50,353 bases of DNA from Nitrospirota bacterium (lineage in GTDB: Bacteria > JACPQY01), in assembly GCA_016180645.1 (NCBI GenBank), contig JACPAV010000047.1:1-50353 (forward strand), in the 5' to 3' direction. The notes under the pieces were generated by a model. The model was not told the DNA's origin and ran no database searches. It was given only the letters and a program-made list of their open reading frames with translations. Both the position numbers and the translations under genes were made by a program. Positions 15,170 to 24,262 of the stretch are shown here, one piece after another. How positions within the stretch are numbered: the stretch's first letter is position 1; the number at the start of each line of letters is the position of its first letter.

Positions 15170-16125
15170 GGGACCCATCGCCGTTCTCCCTCTCGGTGGT
15201 CTTCTCATTCCGCAATGAGCAGGCCGTCATCCCTGAGCTGATTCGAAGAGTCGAGGCGGCCCTCGATCCCCTCACGCCCCATTACGAGCTGATCTTCGTG
15301 AACGATGCGTCGACCGACGGCTCCCTGGATCTTCTGGCGGAAAGACACCATGAAGATCCCCACATCAAGGTGATCACCATGTCGCGTCGTTTCGGCGTCT
15401 ACGAGTGTCTCTTCGCCGGCCTCAACCACGCGCGGGGAGACGCGGTCATCATCATGGATGCCGATCTTCAAGACCCGCCGGAGGTCATCCCTGACATGGT
15501 CAAGCGGTGGAGGGAAGGGGCGGACGTCGTCTACACCACCCGGCTCTCCCGCGAGGGCGAGCCGATGGCGAAGATGGCCCTGACGAAACTCGCCTACCGA
15601 ACGCTTCGGTGGGCCTCCACGATCGACCTACCGGTCGATTCGGGTGATTTCAAACTGCTTTCACGCAAGGTCGTCGCCGAATTCGGGAAGCTGGGAGAGA
15701 AAGACCCCTATTTCCGGGGGATGGTGAGCTGGGTGGGATTCAGGCATGCGCAGGTCCACTACCACAGGGAGAAACGCTATGCCGGGAAGACCCAGCGGTC
15801 TCTGTTCGGTGGGGAGCCGATCAAAGTGTTCCTCGCCGCGCTGGCTTCCTTTTCCAATCTCCCGTTGCACCTGCCGCTCATTTCCGGCGGAGTCTTGTTT
15901 CTGGCCGGCTTGATCCATCTGGCCGCCATCGTCCGGCTCGTGATGGTCGGCGGTGATCCCGCGGCCTGGTCCATCATCGTATGCTGCCTCCTGCTCCTCA
16001 CGGGGATTCAGGTCGCCCTTCTGGGCCTCGTCGCCCTCTATGTCGGACGTGTCCTCACTGAAGTCCGCGACCGGCCCCGATACATCATCGAGAGCACGAT
16101 CGGGCTTGACCCTCCGTCTCTCTGA
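15166..16125 (+). CDS. GT2 polyprenyl-phosphate glycosyltransferase with two membrane helices (second of a tandem pair)
   Basis: 319 residues, parallel to the upstream protein: LSVVFSFRNEQAVIPEL, FVNDASTDGS, IIMDADLQDPPEVIPDM, GDFKLLSRKV and DPYFRGMVSWVGF. YAGKTQRSLFGGEPIKVFLA precedes two membrane helices (about 233-258 and 265-292), and the end reads VRDRPRYIIEST, compared with VRGRPAFIVEST upstream. The AGKT-x-R segment is complete here but altered in the upstream copy (AGGVTHFS), so the two probably differ in specificity. ATGA overlap implies translational coupling. Confidence 0.9.
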   Translation: MRDPSPFSLSVVFSFRNEQAVIPELIRRVEAALDPLTPHYELIFVNDASTDGSLDLLAERHHEDPHIKVITMSRRFGVYECLFAGLNHARGDAVIIMDADLQDPPEVIPDMVKRWREGADVVYTTRLSREGEPMAKMALTKLAYRTLRWASTIDLPVDSGDFKLLSRKVVAEFGKLGEKDPYFRGMVSWVGFRHAQVHYHREKRYAGKTQRSLFGGEPIKVFLAALASFSNLPLHLPLISGGVLFLAGLIHLAAIVRLVMVGGDPAAWSIIVCCLLLLTGIQVALLGLVALYVGRVLTEVRDRPRYIIESTIGLDPPSL

Positions 16126-16132
16126 AAATCCC

Positions 16133-17239
16133 TTGAAATCGAAAATCCTCCCCGCCGATCCGCGCGCCTGCTACCTCGCCCACAAGGCGGAAATCGACCG
16201 GGCTCTCCACCGGGTCGTGAACGAGGGGCGGTATATTCTCGGCCCGGAAGTGGAGAGGTTCGAGAACGAATTTGCCGCCTATCTCGGAGCACGCCACGCC
16301 ATCGGCGTCGGAAGCGGTACGGAGGCCCTCCACCTCGCCCTCCGTGCCCTCGAGGTTGGAAGGGGTGATCGCGTCATTACCGTCTCGCACACAGCCGTGG
16401 CCACGGTGGCCGCCATCGAGCTCGCCGGCGCGACACCCCTGCTCGTGGATATCGATCCCCACTCGTACACGATGGACCCGAAGGCCCTCGAGGCCGCGCT
16501 GAAAACAACCCGCGGGGCGAAGGCGGTAGTCCCCGTCCATCTCTACGGCCGGCCCGCGGCGCTCCCGGAAATCCTATCCCTCTCGCGCCAACACGGTTTG
16601 AAGGTCATTGAAGACTGCTCCCAATCCCACGGGGCGGAGATCGAAGGCCGGAGAACCGGAACGTGGGGGGATGCGGCCGTGTTCAGCTTTTATCCGACCA
16701 AGAACCTCGGCGCCCTCGGAGACGCCGGAGCCATCGTCACCAACCAGGGGACCGTGGCCGATCGCGCCCGCCTGCTCCGGGAATACGGCTGGAAAGAACG
16801 CTACGTAAGCTCCATTCAAGGGATGAACAGCCGGCTTGACGAAATCCAAGCCGCCGTGCTCCGGGTCAAACTCGGCCTCCTCGATAGGGAAAATGACCGT
16901 CGGCGGGCCGTCGCCTCCCTGTACCGCCGGCGACTCGAAGGTTCCCAGTTCGGCCTGCCTGAATCCCAGCCGAAGAGCACCCATGTCTTCCACCAGTACG
17001 TCATCCGGACCGACCGGAGGGATGAGCTTCGTGAACGGCTTTCCCGAGAGGGCATCGGCACCCTCGTCCATTATCCGGTGCCCATCCACCTGCAGCCTGC
17101 CTATCGCGACCGCATTGCGATGGGCGGAAACGGGCTCGCCAACACCGAGCAAGCCTGCGGAGACATTCTGAGCCTGCCCATGCATCCACATCTTTCCGAT
17201 GAAGATGCGCACCGCGTCGTCGCCGCTCTCCTCGGCTGA
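16133..17239 (+). CDS. DegT/DnrJ/EryC1-family sugar aminotransferase
   Basis: This 368-residue protein should transfer an amino group to a keto nucleotide sugar. It starts at TTG 16133 (MKSKILPADPRACYLAHK). GVGSGTEALHLALRAL binds the PLP phosphate, VIEDCSQSHGAEI contains the PLP-ring Asp, and VFSFYPTKNLGALGDAG contains the Schiff-base lysine near residue 189. GMNSRLDEIQAAVLRVKL is the family signature, matching amino-hexose enzymes such as FdtB and QdtB. It is a useful internal comparison for the His-substituted homologue at 11472. The following gene is convergent, so this is the last gene of the plus-strand run. Confidence 0.9.
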   Translation: MKSKILPADPRACYLAHKAEIDRALHRVVNEGRYILGPEVERFENEFAAYLGARHAIGVGSGTEALHLALRALEVGRGDRVITVSHTAVATVAAIELAGATPLLVDIDPHSYTMDPKALEAALKTTRGAKAVVPVHLYGRPAALPEILSLSRQHGLKVIEDCSQSHGAEIEGRRTGTWGDAAVFSFYPTKNLGALGDAGAIVTNQGTVADRARLLREYGWKERYVSSIQGMNSRLDEIQAAVLRVKLGLLDRENDRRRAVASLYRRRLEGSQFGLPESQPKSTHVFHQYVIRTDRRDELRERLSREGIGTLVHYPVPIHLQPAYRDRIAMGGNGLANTEQACGDILSLPMHPHLSDEDAHRVVAALLG

Positions 17240-17262
17240 CCCGCGCGGGGCTCCGGCCTACC

Positions 17263-18444
17263 TCAGATCAACGCGCCGTAGGAGGCGACGATTCGATCGC
17301 CGTAGCGATCCCACGTGAACCCGGCCGCCGCTCGCGCCGCTGAACGACCCATGCGTCGCGTTTCATCGGGGTGTGTGGCAAACCAATCGATCTTCTCGGC
17401 GAGGGCATCGGAATCCCGAATCGGGACAACGAACCCTTCCCGGCCTTCGCAGACAACATCCTCACCCCCGCTGTTCGTGGTGGTCAGAAGTGGAAGACCG
17501 CATGACATGGCTTGAAGCTGCACGGCGGCAAACCCCTCGTCCAGAGTGGGCAGGGCGAAGACATCGGCCTGGGACAGGAGACCGGGCAACTCGGCTTGCG
17601 GAACGCGAGGTTTGTAGATGAAATGGTTTCGGTATCGTTCCAGCACGGGACGCATTTCGTCGTAGACGCTCCCAATCAACCACAATTCCGCTGATTTCGG
17701 GCGGATCTTCCTCCACGCCTCCAGGAGATACGGGATCCCCTTCCCGGCCCTCATCAGTCCGGCATAAATCATTCGAAACACGGAATCCGACTTGGGATGA
17801 GATCGGAACCGCGTTGCATCCACTCCGGGAACAACCCGAATGATGGCGTTCGCCGCGAAACCACGCTCCGAAAACGTTCGTTCGGCATAGCTCGAAACCA
17901 CGGACAGATGTTTCGCCGCATCGTATTCCTTCAAGGAGCGCGCAAGAACCTGGGGCGGAAGCTTGTGATCCAACCCCCACTTCGCAAACTCCTCCGTCAG
18001 GAGCGGCCACCGATATCCGTTGTGAGCCGTTCCAGAGTAGAGAACGAAGGGGATGCCCAGTCGGTGCGCCTTCCGCATCGTGAAAAGCGAATGCTCCGCC
18101 CAGCCGACGACCAAGTCGTAGGTGCGGTCGACGAACCGGCTGACCCACAGGTCGAATAGGAAATGGCGGGGGTGATACCAATAGTCGGTGTAGTCCATCC
18201 CCAAGGCTCTCTTCGCCGCACGGGGGAGACGGTCCAGACCCCGTGTGGCCTCCACCCAAGGCATGATACGGACTCGTGACGGCGTGATGGCCTCGGCGTC
18301 CACCCGCCGCACCCACTTCCACAGGATCCCGCTCGCCCGCGAGTAGAACGAGGTCAGGAAAAGCCCAAGGTGCCCACGCCGGTCGAGTTGGCTCGCCAAG
18401 TGGAACGCATGAAACTTGCTGGATGCGGCAAGAAGGATCTTCAT
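17263..18444 (-). CDS. Family 4 glycosyltransferase
   Basis: A 393-residue GT-B protein starting MKILLAASSKFHAFHLASQL. A longer frame is open upstream, but this start overlaps the stop of the preceding gene by four bases, as expected for coupled genes. MIYAGLMRAGKGIPYLLEAW marks the C-terminal donor domain. The usual E-x7-E donor motif reads DEGFAAVQLQAMSCG, with Gln in place of the second Glu; that Glu normally contacts the donor ribose, so activity or donor choice may differ. It is last in the minus-strand set asnB, GT4, GT4, GT4. No membrane segment. Donor and acceptor unknown. Confidence 0.87.
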   Translation of the reverse strand: MKILLAASSKFHAFHLASQLDRRGHLGLFLTSFYSRASGILWKWVRRVDAEAITPSRVRIMPWVEATRGLDRLPRAAKRALGMDYTDYWYHPRHFLFDLWVSRFVDRTYDLVVGWAEHSLFTMRKAHRLGIPFVLYSGTAHNGYRWPLLTEEFAKWGLDHKLPPQVLARSLKEYDAAKHLSVVSSYAERTFSERGFAANAIIRVVPGVDATRFRSHPKSDSVFRMIYAGLMRAGKGIPYLLEAWRKIRPKSAELWLIGSVYDEMRPVLERYRNHFIYKPRVPQAELPGLLSQADVFALPTLDEGFAAVQLQAMSCGLPLLTTTNSGGEDVVCEGREGFVVPIRDSDALAEKIDWFATHPDETRRMGRSAARAAAGFTWDRYGDRIVASYGALI

Positions 18445-19631
18445 GAATGGAAGGCGTGAAGCACGGCCTGAACGAAACCGTCCGCGCTTCGACGATGGTT
18501 CCAAGACCGAATCTTCCCCAGCGAAGCCTTCCCCATCGACCGCCGGAGCTTTGAGTCCCTGAGGAGACGTTTCAGATAGCCCCCCAGCAATTCGACATGA
18601 CCCGCAGGGTAAACGAAACCGTTCGCGCCGGCTTCGACCAGATCCTCGGCGCACGGAACCCGATCGCTGGCAATCACCGGCAGCCCGGCGCACATCGCTT
18701 CATTCACGGCCAGGCCGAAGGTCTCCCCGGGCCCCGAAGGCATGACGAAGACGTCCGCCAACGCATAGAGGCCCGGCATGGCCGATTGATTCTGGAATCC
18801 GGTGAAGACAGCATGGACACGATTGAGGTTCGCCACTCGTCGCCGGAGGTCTTCGCGCAAGGGCCCGTCACCTACAACAAGCAGACTCACATCCAGACCG
18901 CACCGGTCCAACGCCTCCAAGACGTCGCCCGGACGTTTTCGTTCGATGAGTTTTCCCGAAAACATCACCATCGGCCGATCCGGGGGAAGATTCCAACGGC
19001 TCAACGCCGCCGCCCGCTCCCGGCGCCGCCTCGCGGCTTCGCGGATGAAGAAGTCGTTGTCCACGGCATAGGGCGCAAGAAAAATTCGATCGCGCGGGAC
19101 GCCATGAGCCTCGTAAAACCGCCGGCTCGACGTGCCGATGGCGGCGCATGCGCCGGCCCGGGAGCAGAGCGCGCGCAGGAGACGTTCACGAATGCCCCCC
19201 TTGGGCCTTTCATTCGCGGGCAACCACACACTCTCGCCCGCCAACACGACGGGAACTCCGCGCAGGCGGGCGGCGAGAAAGGCCAGCCAATAGGTTGAAA
19301 TCGCATAGCCGTGGATGGCCACCACGTCGAACGATCCGCGGACAATCGGAGGGATGACGCCGGGATTGATCAGCCGCCAGAAAAACGCCCGCGAGGGAAC
19401 AAACGGAAGGGGGGACACGTTCCGTAGGAATTCGTGGTCGTAACCTCCCAGGAGAGGAACATCCCACTTGAACTTCGACCGGAAGTCGGCGTCGAAGCCG
19501 GAAGACGGCCCGAAGTTCTCGCAGTAGAGAACCGTGAGCCGGATCTCCCTGCGCGCGGCCAGTCGACGGAAGAAAGGAGCATGGTATTGGACCGGATGCT
19601 GGACGATGTAGGCGACTCTCAATTGGGCCAT
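18441..19631 (-). CDS. Family 4 glycosyltransferase
   Basis: A 396-residue GT-B protein. The N-terminal half starts LRVAYIVQHPVQYHAPFFRR, as seen in several GT4 enzymes that work early on lipid carriers. The donor domain has MVMFSGKLIERKRPGDVLEA, LLVVGDGPLREDL and the complete E-x7-E motif in GETFGLAVNEAMCAG. It overlaps the upstream GT4 gene by 13 bases and the downstream one by four, so all three are probably one transcript with asnB. Cytoplasmic face of the membrane expected. Specificity unknown. Confidence 0.9.
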   Translation of the reverse strand: MAQLRVAYIVQHPVQYHAPFFRRLAARREIRLTVLYCENFGPSSGFDADFRSKFKWDVPLLGGYDHEFLRNVSPLPFVPSRAFFWRLINPGVIPPIVRGSFDVVAIHGYAISTYWLAFLAARLRGVPVVLAGESVWLPANERPKGGIRERLLRALCSRAGACAAIGTSSRRFYEAHGVPRDRIFLAPYAVDNDFFIREAARRRRERAAALSRWNLPPDRPMVMFSGKLIERKRPGDVLEALDRCGLDVSLLVVGDGPLREDLRRRVANLNRVHAVFTGFQNQSAMPGLYALADVFVMPSGPGETFGLAVNEAMCAGLPVIASDRVPCAEDLVEAGANGFVYPAGHVELLGGYLKRLLRDSKLRRSMGKASLGKIRSWNHRRSADGFVQAVLHAFHS

Positions 19632-20758
19632 AGATACGCGAGATTTTCCTTGACCCTCTCACCGAACACTTCGAAAGAGAAATTCTCCCGGGCGGTTTCA
19701 CGCAGGACGGCCGGATCGGTGAGCGAAGACCCCACTCGCTTGTCCAGGATCGATTCAATCGCTGCCGCAATTTCGGGCGGTGACAGGGGGTTGACGAGAA
19801 GCCCCAATCTCCCATCCAGCAGGGCATCACGAGATCCATCCCCATTCCCGGCAATGACCGGTTTCCCGCAGGCGAGGGCTTCGAGGTAGACGATGCCGAA
19901 CCCTTCGAACCGGCTCGGCATCACGAAGACGTCGCAGGCCCGGTAGTACCCGACGCACTCATCGGGCCCGGCCGGACCCGCAAACACGACCCGGTCCCGA
20001 ACGCCGTCCTCCTGCGCCGCTCGCTCGAGTCTCGCGCGATCATCGCCCTCGCCGACGATGACGTAGCGCAGGTCGGTGAATTTCGGCGCGAGGATCTTCA
20101 CGGCATGTATGACCTCGGCATGTCCTTTGTATCGTTCGGTGGACGCCAATCGCCCAACCGTCAACAGGACTCTCTTTCCGCTGAGATGGAGGCGCTCAAG
20201 AAGTTCGGGAGGCGCCGGCCCCGGCGTGAAAGTGTTGAAATCCGCAGGACGAGGCAGGACGCGGATCTTCGAGGCGTCAACCGGCTGGATGGATAGGATC
20301 AAATCCTTCGTAAACCGGCTGGCCGCATGGATCATGCGCGCCCGTCGGATCCCGCGGGACAAGATCCCGCGCGGGGCAAGGGCCAGCTCCCAGGCGTGCG
20401 TCTCAAGGATAAACGGAAGCCGCAACCCGTAATGCAGAGTGAGGGCGACCGGCAGGAAGTTGACATGGCCGCACCACACCGCATCCGGTCGGTGGAACAC
20501 CGCCTGCCCCAGCGCCAGCGTCGCCCATCGGACTTTGGACAGTCCGGAGGGGCGAGGGCCGCCCGCCCTGATCCGGATTCGACCCTGCGAGGCGGGGGGT
20601 GTCAGGAGAGCCGTGATTCCGGGTGAACCCCGGAGCAACAGAACCTCCGCATCGAGAACGACCGGCGATGCGCAGACGGCTTTCAGAAGATGGCGCGAGT
20701 AGCCCTGGATCCCGCCGGAACCTTCCGAGATTTCCCCAAAAAGAAAAAGAATTCTCAC
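19619..20758 (-). CDS. Family 4 glycosyltransferase
   Basis: A 379-residue GT-B protein starting MRILFLFGEISEGSGGIQGY, the usual sugar-acceptor-domain start with a Gly-rich loop. The donor domain shows LLTVGRLASTERYKGHAEV, VIVGEGDDRARLE and EGFGIVYLEALACGKPVIAG, an intact E-x7-E donor motif. The start lies three bases after the stop of asnB, so it is co-translated with it. It resembles mannosyl- or rhamnosyl-transferases of O-antigen clusters, but the donor cannot be assigned. Confidence 0.91.
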   Translation of the reverse strand: MRILFLFGEISEGSGGIQGYSRHLLKAVCASPVVLDAEVLLLRGSPGITALLTPPASQGRIRIRAGGPRPSGLSKVRWATLALGQAVFHRPDAVWCGHVNFLPVALTLHYGLRLPFILETHAWELALAPRGILSRGIRRARMIHAASRFTKDLILSIQPVDASKIRVLPRPADFNTFTPGPAPPELLERLHLSGKRVLLTVGRLASTERYKGHAEVIHAVKILAPKFTDLRYVIVGEGDDRARLERAAQEDGVRDRVVFAGPAGPDECVGYYRACDVFVMPSRFEGFGIVYLEALACGKPVIAGNGDGSRDALLDGRLGLLVNPLSPPEIAAAIESILDKRVGSSLTDPAVLRETARENFSFEVFGERVKENLAYLWPN

Positions 20759-20761
20759 GCT

Positions 20762-22609
20762 TCAAAGGGTGGCTGCAGTCCGGTCCACCCAGAGCCGCAG
20801 GATCACCATGGCCCATACCCGCGCCCACGGTTCCCGGTCTTGGAGAAATCGGCGCCAAAGGCCGGATAAGGCCTCCTGATTCAGCCACGTCAGGCCCGGA
20901 TGTGGTGAAAGCAGGATTTCTTCAATTCGCTTCTGCCATGGGCCTTTCATCCAGACGGCGATGGGAAAGAAGAATCCCCTCTTCGGTCGACGCGTGATGG
21001 ACGCCGGTATCTTCCCTTCCAGCGCATCCAGGAGAAGCTTCTTGGGAGGCGCGAGCGATTTCCATCCTTCGGGCAGACCCAGCATCCACTCCACGAGGAG
21101 ATGGTCCAGAAACGGGCAACGGACCTCGAGGGAATGCGCCATGCTCATCAGATCGGTGTCCCGCAGAAGTTGGTTCAGCATGTAGCCTCGGAGTTCCAGC
21201 CACGAGATGGCGTCCATGAGGGATGCCCCTTCGATTTCGGCCGGCGTCGGGATCGAGTCCTGCGTATCCGGGGCGGATGGGAAAAGATTCCTTACGGCCT
21301 CCGGAGGGAAGAGCCCGCGCACGGCCTCGTAGGCTCGATGAACCATCGGCTGTCCGTCCAGAAGGATCTCCGCCTTGCGGTACGAGGCCGGCACGATGGG
21401 AAGACGCAGAAGAAACCTTCCCAGACGCTCTCCCCCAGGAAAGGCATGGGCGAATCTCGATCCCTTCAGCAATCGAGGCACCATTCTGAAGGATGGATAG
21501 CCGCCGAATAGCTCGTCCGATCCCAGTCCGGAGAGCGCCACCTTCACTCCGCCCTCCCTCGCCACCTTCGAGATAAAGTAGGTGTTCACGCCGTCGATGG
21601 TGGGCTGGTCCATGGCGCCAACGATCCGGGGGATTTCGTCCCACACTTCGTCGGCGCTGAACGTTCGCGACGTGTGCTCCGTGCCGAACGCCTCCGCCGT
21701 GCGCCGGGCCGCGCTGCTTTCGTCAAATCCCTTTTCCGAGAACCCCGCGGTAAAGGTGCGAATCGTCGGGCAACCGGCCATCCGGAGCAAAGCTACAATC
21801 GCCGTGGAATCGATTCCTCCGCTGAGGAAAACTCCCACGGGAACATCGCTGACCAATCGAAGCCGGGTGGACTCAACGAGGAGCGAACGCAGCCGATCCA
21901 GGGCTTCCCGGTAGGACATGGGATCAATGGCGCGGAGCGAGTTAGGCCAATAGGAACCGGACTCCGTCTTGCCGCCCCTCCAGCGCATCCAGGAAGAGGC
22001 CTGGAGAAGTCGGGCTCCTTTCCAGATCGTTCTCCCCTCGTAAACCGAGCCGAATCGGAGAAAACTGAGGAGCGCCTCCGGATCGAGGCATCGCTCGACC
22101 ACCCCCCCCCGGACGAGTGCCTTGAGTTCGGATGCAAAGGCGAGTGATTTTCCGTTGGAGGCGGTGTACAGCGGTTTCTTTCCCAGACGGTCGCGCGCTA
22201 GAAATAGCTCGTGATTTCTCTCACTCCACACACCCAGCGCGAACATGCCCCGAAGTTCGTCCAAACTGCGGACCCCCCTTCGGGATAGACCGGCAAGCAC
22301 GGTCTCCGTATCCGTCTTGGAACGGAACTCCACCCCGGAGGCTTCCAAGTTCCGGCGCAAGGCTTGGAAGTTGTAGACTTCGCCGTTGTAAGTGCCCTGC
22401 TGTCGTCCTTCGGGAGCTTCCATGGGTTGGCGGCCCGCGGCCGAGAGGTCGATGATCGAAAGCCGCCGATGCGCCAGCGCCGCGCGTTTGTCCGCCGAAA
22501 TGTAGAATCCCTCGTCGTCGGGCCCGCGATGACGCAGAGTTCCTTGCATGGCCTTCACGGCTTCCGGGTCAACCGGAGCCGTCGAAACGAGTCCCGCAAT
22601 ACCGCACAT
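20762..22609 (-). CDS. asnB: Glutamine-dependent asparagine synthase-like amidotransferase
   Basis: 615 residues, the usual size of class B asparagine synthases. MCGIAGLVS gives the catalytic Cys2 of the glutaminase domain, RHRGPDDEGF and TYNGEVYNF follow, and the synthase domain has VPVGVFLSGGIDSTAIVALL, the ATP-binding SGGxDS loop. It forms Asn from Asp in the general case. In surface-polysaccharide loci AsnB homologues often amidate uronic acids or other sugar carboxylates, and its position ahead of three glycosyltransferase genes suggests such a role. First gene of its minus-strand unit. Confidence 0.9.
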   Translation of the reverse strand: MCGIAGLVSTAPVDPEAVKAMQGTLRHRGPDDEGFYISADKRAALAHRRLSIIDLSAAGRQPMEAPEGRQQGTYNGEVYNFQALRRNLEASGVEFRSKTDTETVLAGLSRRGVRSLDELRGMFALGVWSERNHELFLARDRLGKKPLYTASNGKSLAFASELKALVRGGVVERCLDPEALLSFLRFGSVYEGRTIWKGARLLQASSWMRWRGGKTESGSYWPNSLRAIDPMSYREALDRLRSLLVESTRLRLVSDVPVGVFLSGGIDSTAIVALLRMAGCPTIRTFTAGFSEKGFDESSAARRTAEAFGTEHTSRTFSADEVWDEIPRIVGAMDQPTIDGVNTYFISKVAREGGVKVALSGLGSDELFGGYPSFRMVPRLLKGSRFAHAFPGGERLGRFLLRLPIVPASYRKAEILLDGQPMVHRAYEAVRGLFPPEAVRNLFPSAPDTQDSIPTPAEIEGASLMDAISWLELRGYMLNQLLRDTDLMSMAHSLEVRCPFLDHLLVEWMLGLPEGWKSLAPPKKLLLDALEGKIPASITRRPKRGFFFPIAVWMKGPWQKRIEEILLSPHPGLTWLNQEALSGLWRRFLQDREPWARVWAMVILRLWVDRTAATL

Positions 22610-22621
22610 CGAGTTGGGGCT

Positions 22622-22650
22622 ACGGTATCAATCTCTCCGAAGGGCAACAA
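22622..22650 (-). promoter_or_regulatory. Possible promoter for the asnB unit
   Basis: On the minus strand, TTGTTG at 22650-22645, a 17-nt spacer and TACCGT at 22627-22622. The ATG of asnB follows 12 nt later. Match to consensus is only moderate. Confidence 0.35.
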
Positions 22651-22719
22651 GCGCCCTTGGAGGGAATCAGCTTTGAACCGGGGTTTCCGCCGTCGAGCGC
22701 AGGCTTCGGATTGTCGCGG

Positions 22720-23994
22720 TCAGGCGGAGGCAGTTGTTTTCTTCCTGAGGATCTGGAAAGCCAAGATGCCGAAGGCCGACAGCCCAAATGCGAAGAGGTT
22801 TGCGCGAGTGATGTTCTTTCGCAGGTCGGGCCCCACTTGAGCGCCCGGAAGGGGCGCCGGATCGATCACGATCACCCCCGGCACGATATCCGCGGCCGCC
22901 AGCACACGCGTCTCTTCCAGCTTGCGGCCGATCGCCTGGTAGCTGTCGGAAAGGACTTCGTACTGAAGTTTGATCATCCCCAATTGCCGCTCTACCCGTG
23001 TGATTTCCGATTCGAGTTGGCGCATCTTGGCGGCGGTCTGCACGCGGTTCTCAATGAGTTCCTTTCGCTTGGCGCTGAGACCGCTCAACGTCTCCTCCAG
23101 CTTGATCTTCGATCCCAAAGCGCCCAGGTAGGTCTCATTGATCTCCCGGTCTCCCGATCCGCCTCCGGACGAACCGGACGGCCGCACGGCGGGTCCCTGT
23201 CCTCCTACCTGGGTCGGAAAGGCCGACAGATTTCCTCTTATGCTCTCCAGCCTGCCACTGGTTTCGGCGATATCGTGCCCGAGCTTGCTCAGCTCCCTGG
23301 CGGTGCCTTCGAGAATGATTTTAGTCTCTTCGAAATCGGACTTTCGGGTCGCCACGCTGAACTTCTTCTCGATGGCATCCAACCGGCCGGCGGTCTCGTC
23401 CATCTTGGCCGTCACCGTCGCAAGTGCGGCCTCCAAAGATTCCTGCATGGTTGCATAGCGACTGGCCTTGATCTCGCGGGATGTATTGACAAGGGCCTGC
23501 CCCATGAAGTTGGCCATCTTCTGCGCGAGAACCGGGTCCGGGGAGCTGGCGGTCACGTAGAACAGACGGTCCCCTCCCCCCTTGCTGAACCGGATCATCG
23601 ACTTCAGACTGTCCGCCGAGTAGTTATAGGGCGGCTGATCGAGTTGGAGGCCCTTCACGATTTCCATCATCACCCGGTTGCTTGTGGCGAGCTCCCGGTA
23701 GAGATCGGCGCTCAGGGAAAGACCCCCCGGCCCCCCCCTGCTCATGCCGCCGCCCGAGCCTTTGCCTGACGCACTCTCCCCCCCCGACATGGACTCGGAC
23801 TCCATGATGACCAACGAACACGTGGCTTCGTAATACCTGGGTATCCGCTTTGTTCGCACGACGGTCACCGCCGTCGCCCCCGCCATCACCAGCACGAAAA
23901 TCCACTTGGCCCGCCAAAGAATCATGAGGTAGTCGAAGAATTTGAAATCCACTTCGGACAGTTCCTCCTTGCGAGGGGTTCGGGGTTCAACCAT
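22720..23994 (-). CDS. Wzz-like polysaccharide chain-length/export protein
   Basis: The preferred start is ATG at 23994, seven bases after GGAGG on the minus strand; an in-frame ATG at 24012 lacks this site. The protein of about 424 residues has a membrane helix near residues 30-47 (WIFVLVMAGATAVTVV), a long periplasmic coiled-coil region rich in Glu, Lys and Arg, and a second helix near 395-415 (LFAFGLSAFGILAFQIL). This is the Wzz/polysaccharide co-polymerase plan. Two Gly/Ser-rich loops occur, around residues 70-95 and 275-290. There is no C-terminal BY-kinase domain. It should set polymer length in the inner membrane. A second, shorter Wzz-like gene lies at 28008. Confidence 0.82.
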   Translation of the reverse strand: MVEPRTPRKEELSEVDFKFFDYLMILWRAKWIFVLVMAGATAVTVVRTKRIPRYYEATCSLVIMESESMSGGESASGKGSGGGMSRGGPGGLSLSADLYRELATSNRVMMEIVKGLQLDQPPYNYSADSLKSMIRFSKGGGDRLFYVTASSPDPVLAQKMANFMGQALVNTSREIKASRYATMQESLEAALATVTAKMDETAGRLDAIEKKFSVATRKSDFEETKIILEGTARELSKLGHDIAETSGRLESIRGNLSAFPTQVGGQGPAVRPSGSSGGGSGDREINETYLGALGSKIKLEETLSGLSAKRKELIENRVQTAAKMRQLESEITRVERQLGMIKLQYEVLSDSYQAIGRKLEETRVLAAADIVPGVIVIDPAPLPGAQVGPDLRKNITRANLFAFGLSAFGILAFQILRKKTTASA

Positions 23995-24096
23995 GACGCC
24001 TCCATATCCCACAAAACCGTTCCCTGTTCAAGGCCTCCGTCCGGCCCTATCGACCATGCTCCCACCTTCCGGGAGAGCTCCGTTGGGCGCCATGTT

Positions 24097-24105
24097 TGGT
24101 ATAAT
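24097..24105 (+). promoter_or_regulatory. Extended -10 promoter element upstream of the GT4 gene
   Basis: TGGTATAAT fits TGnTATAAT exactly. I find no good -35 box at the right spacing, which extended -10 promoters can do without. If active, transcription would start near 24112, leaving a leader of about 150 nt before GTG 24263, or almost none before ATG 24116. Confidence 0.55.
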
Positions 24106-24262
24106 GCGCGCGAACATGTCCGCATCTTCCCCCGCATCATCCCCAAAGAATCCGGAGGCGATACCGGCCTCTCGTGGCAACCCCCGTAGTCCGGAAGACG
24201 TCCGATCCGACAAGTCGTCAATCGGGTCCGCAACCACCCTGATCGATTCGAAGGAGCCCAGG

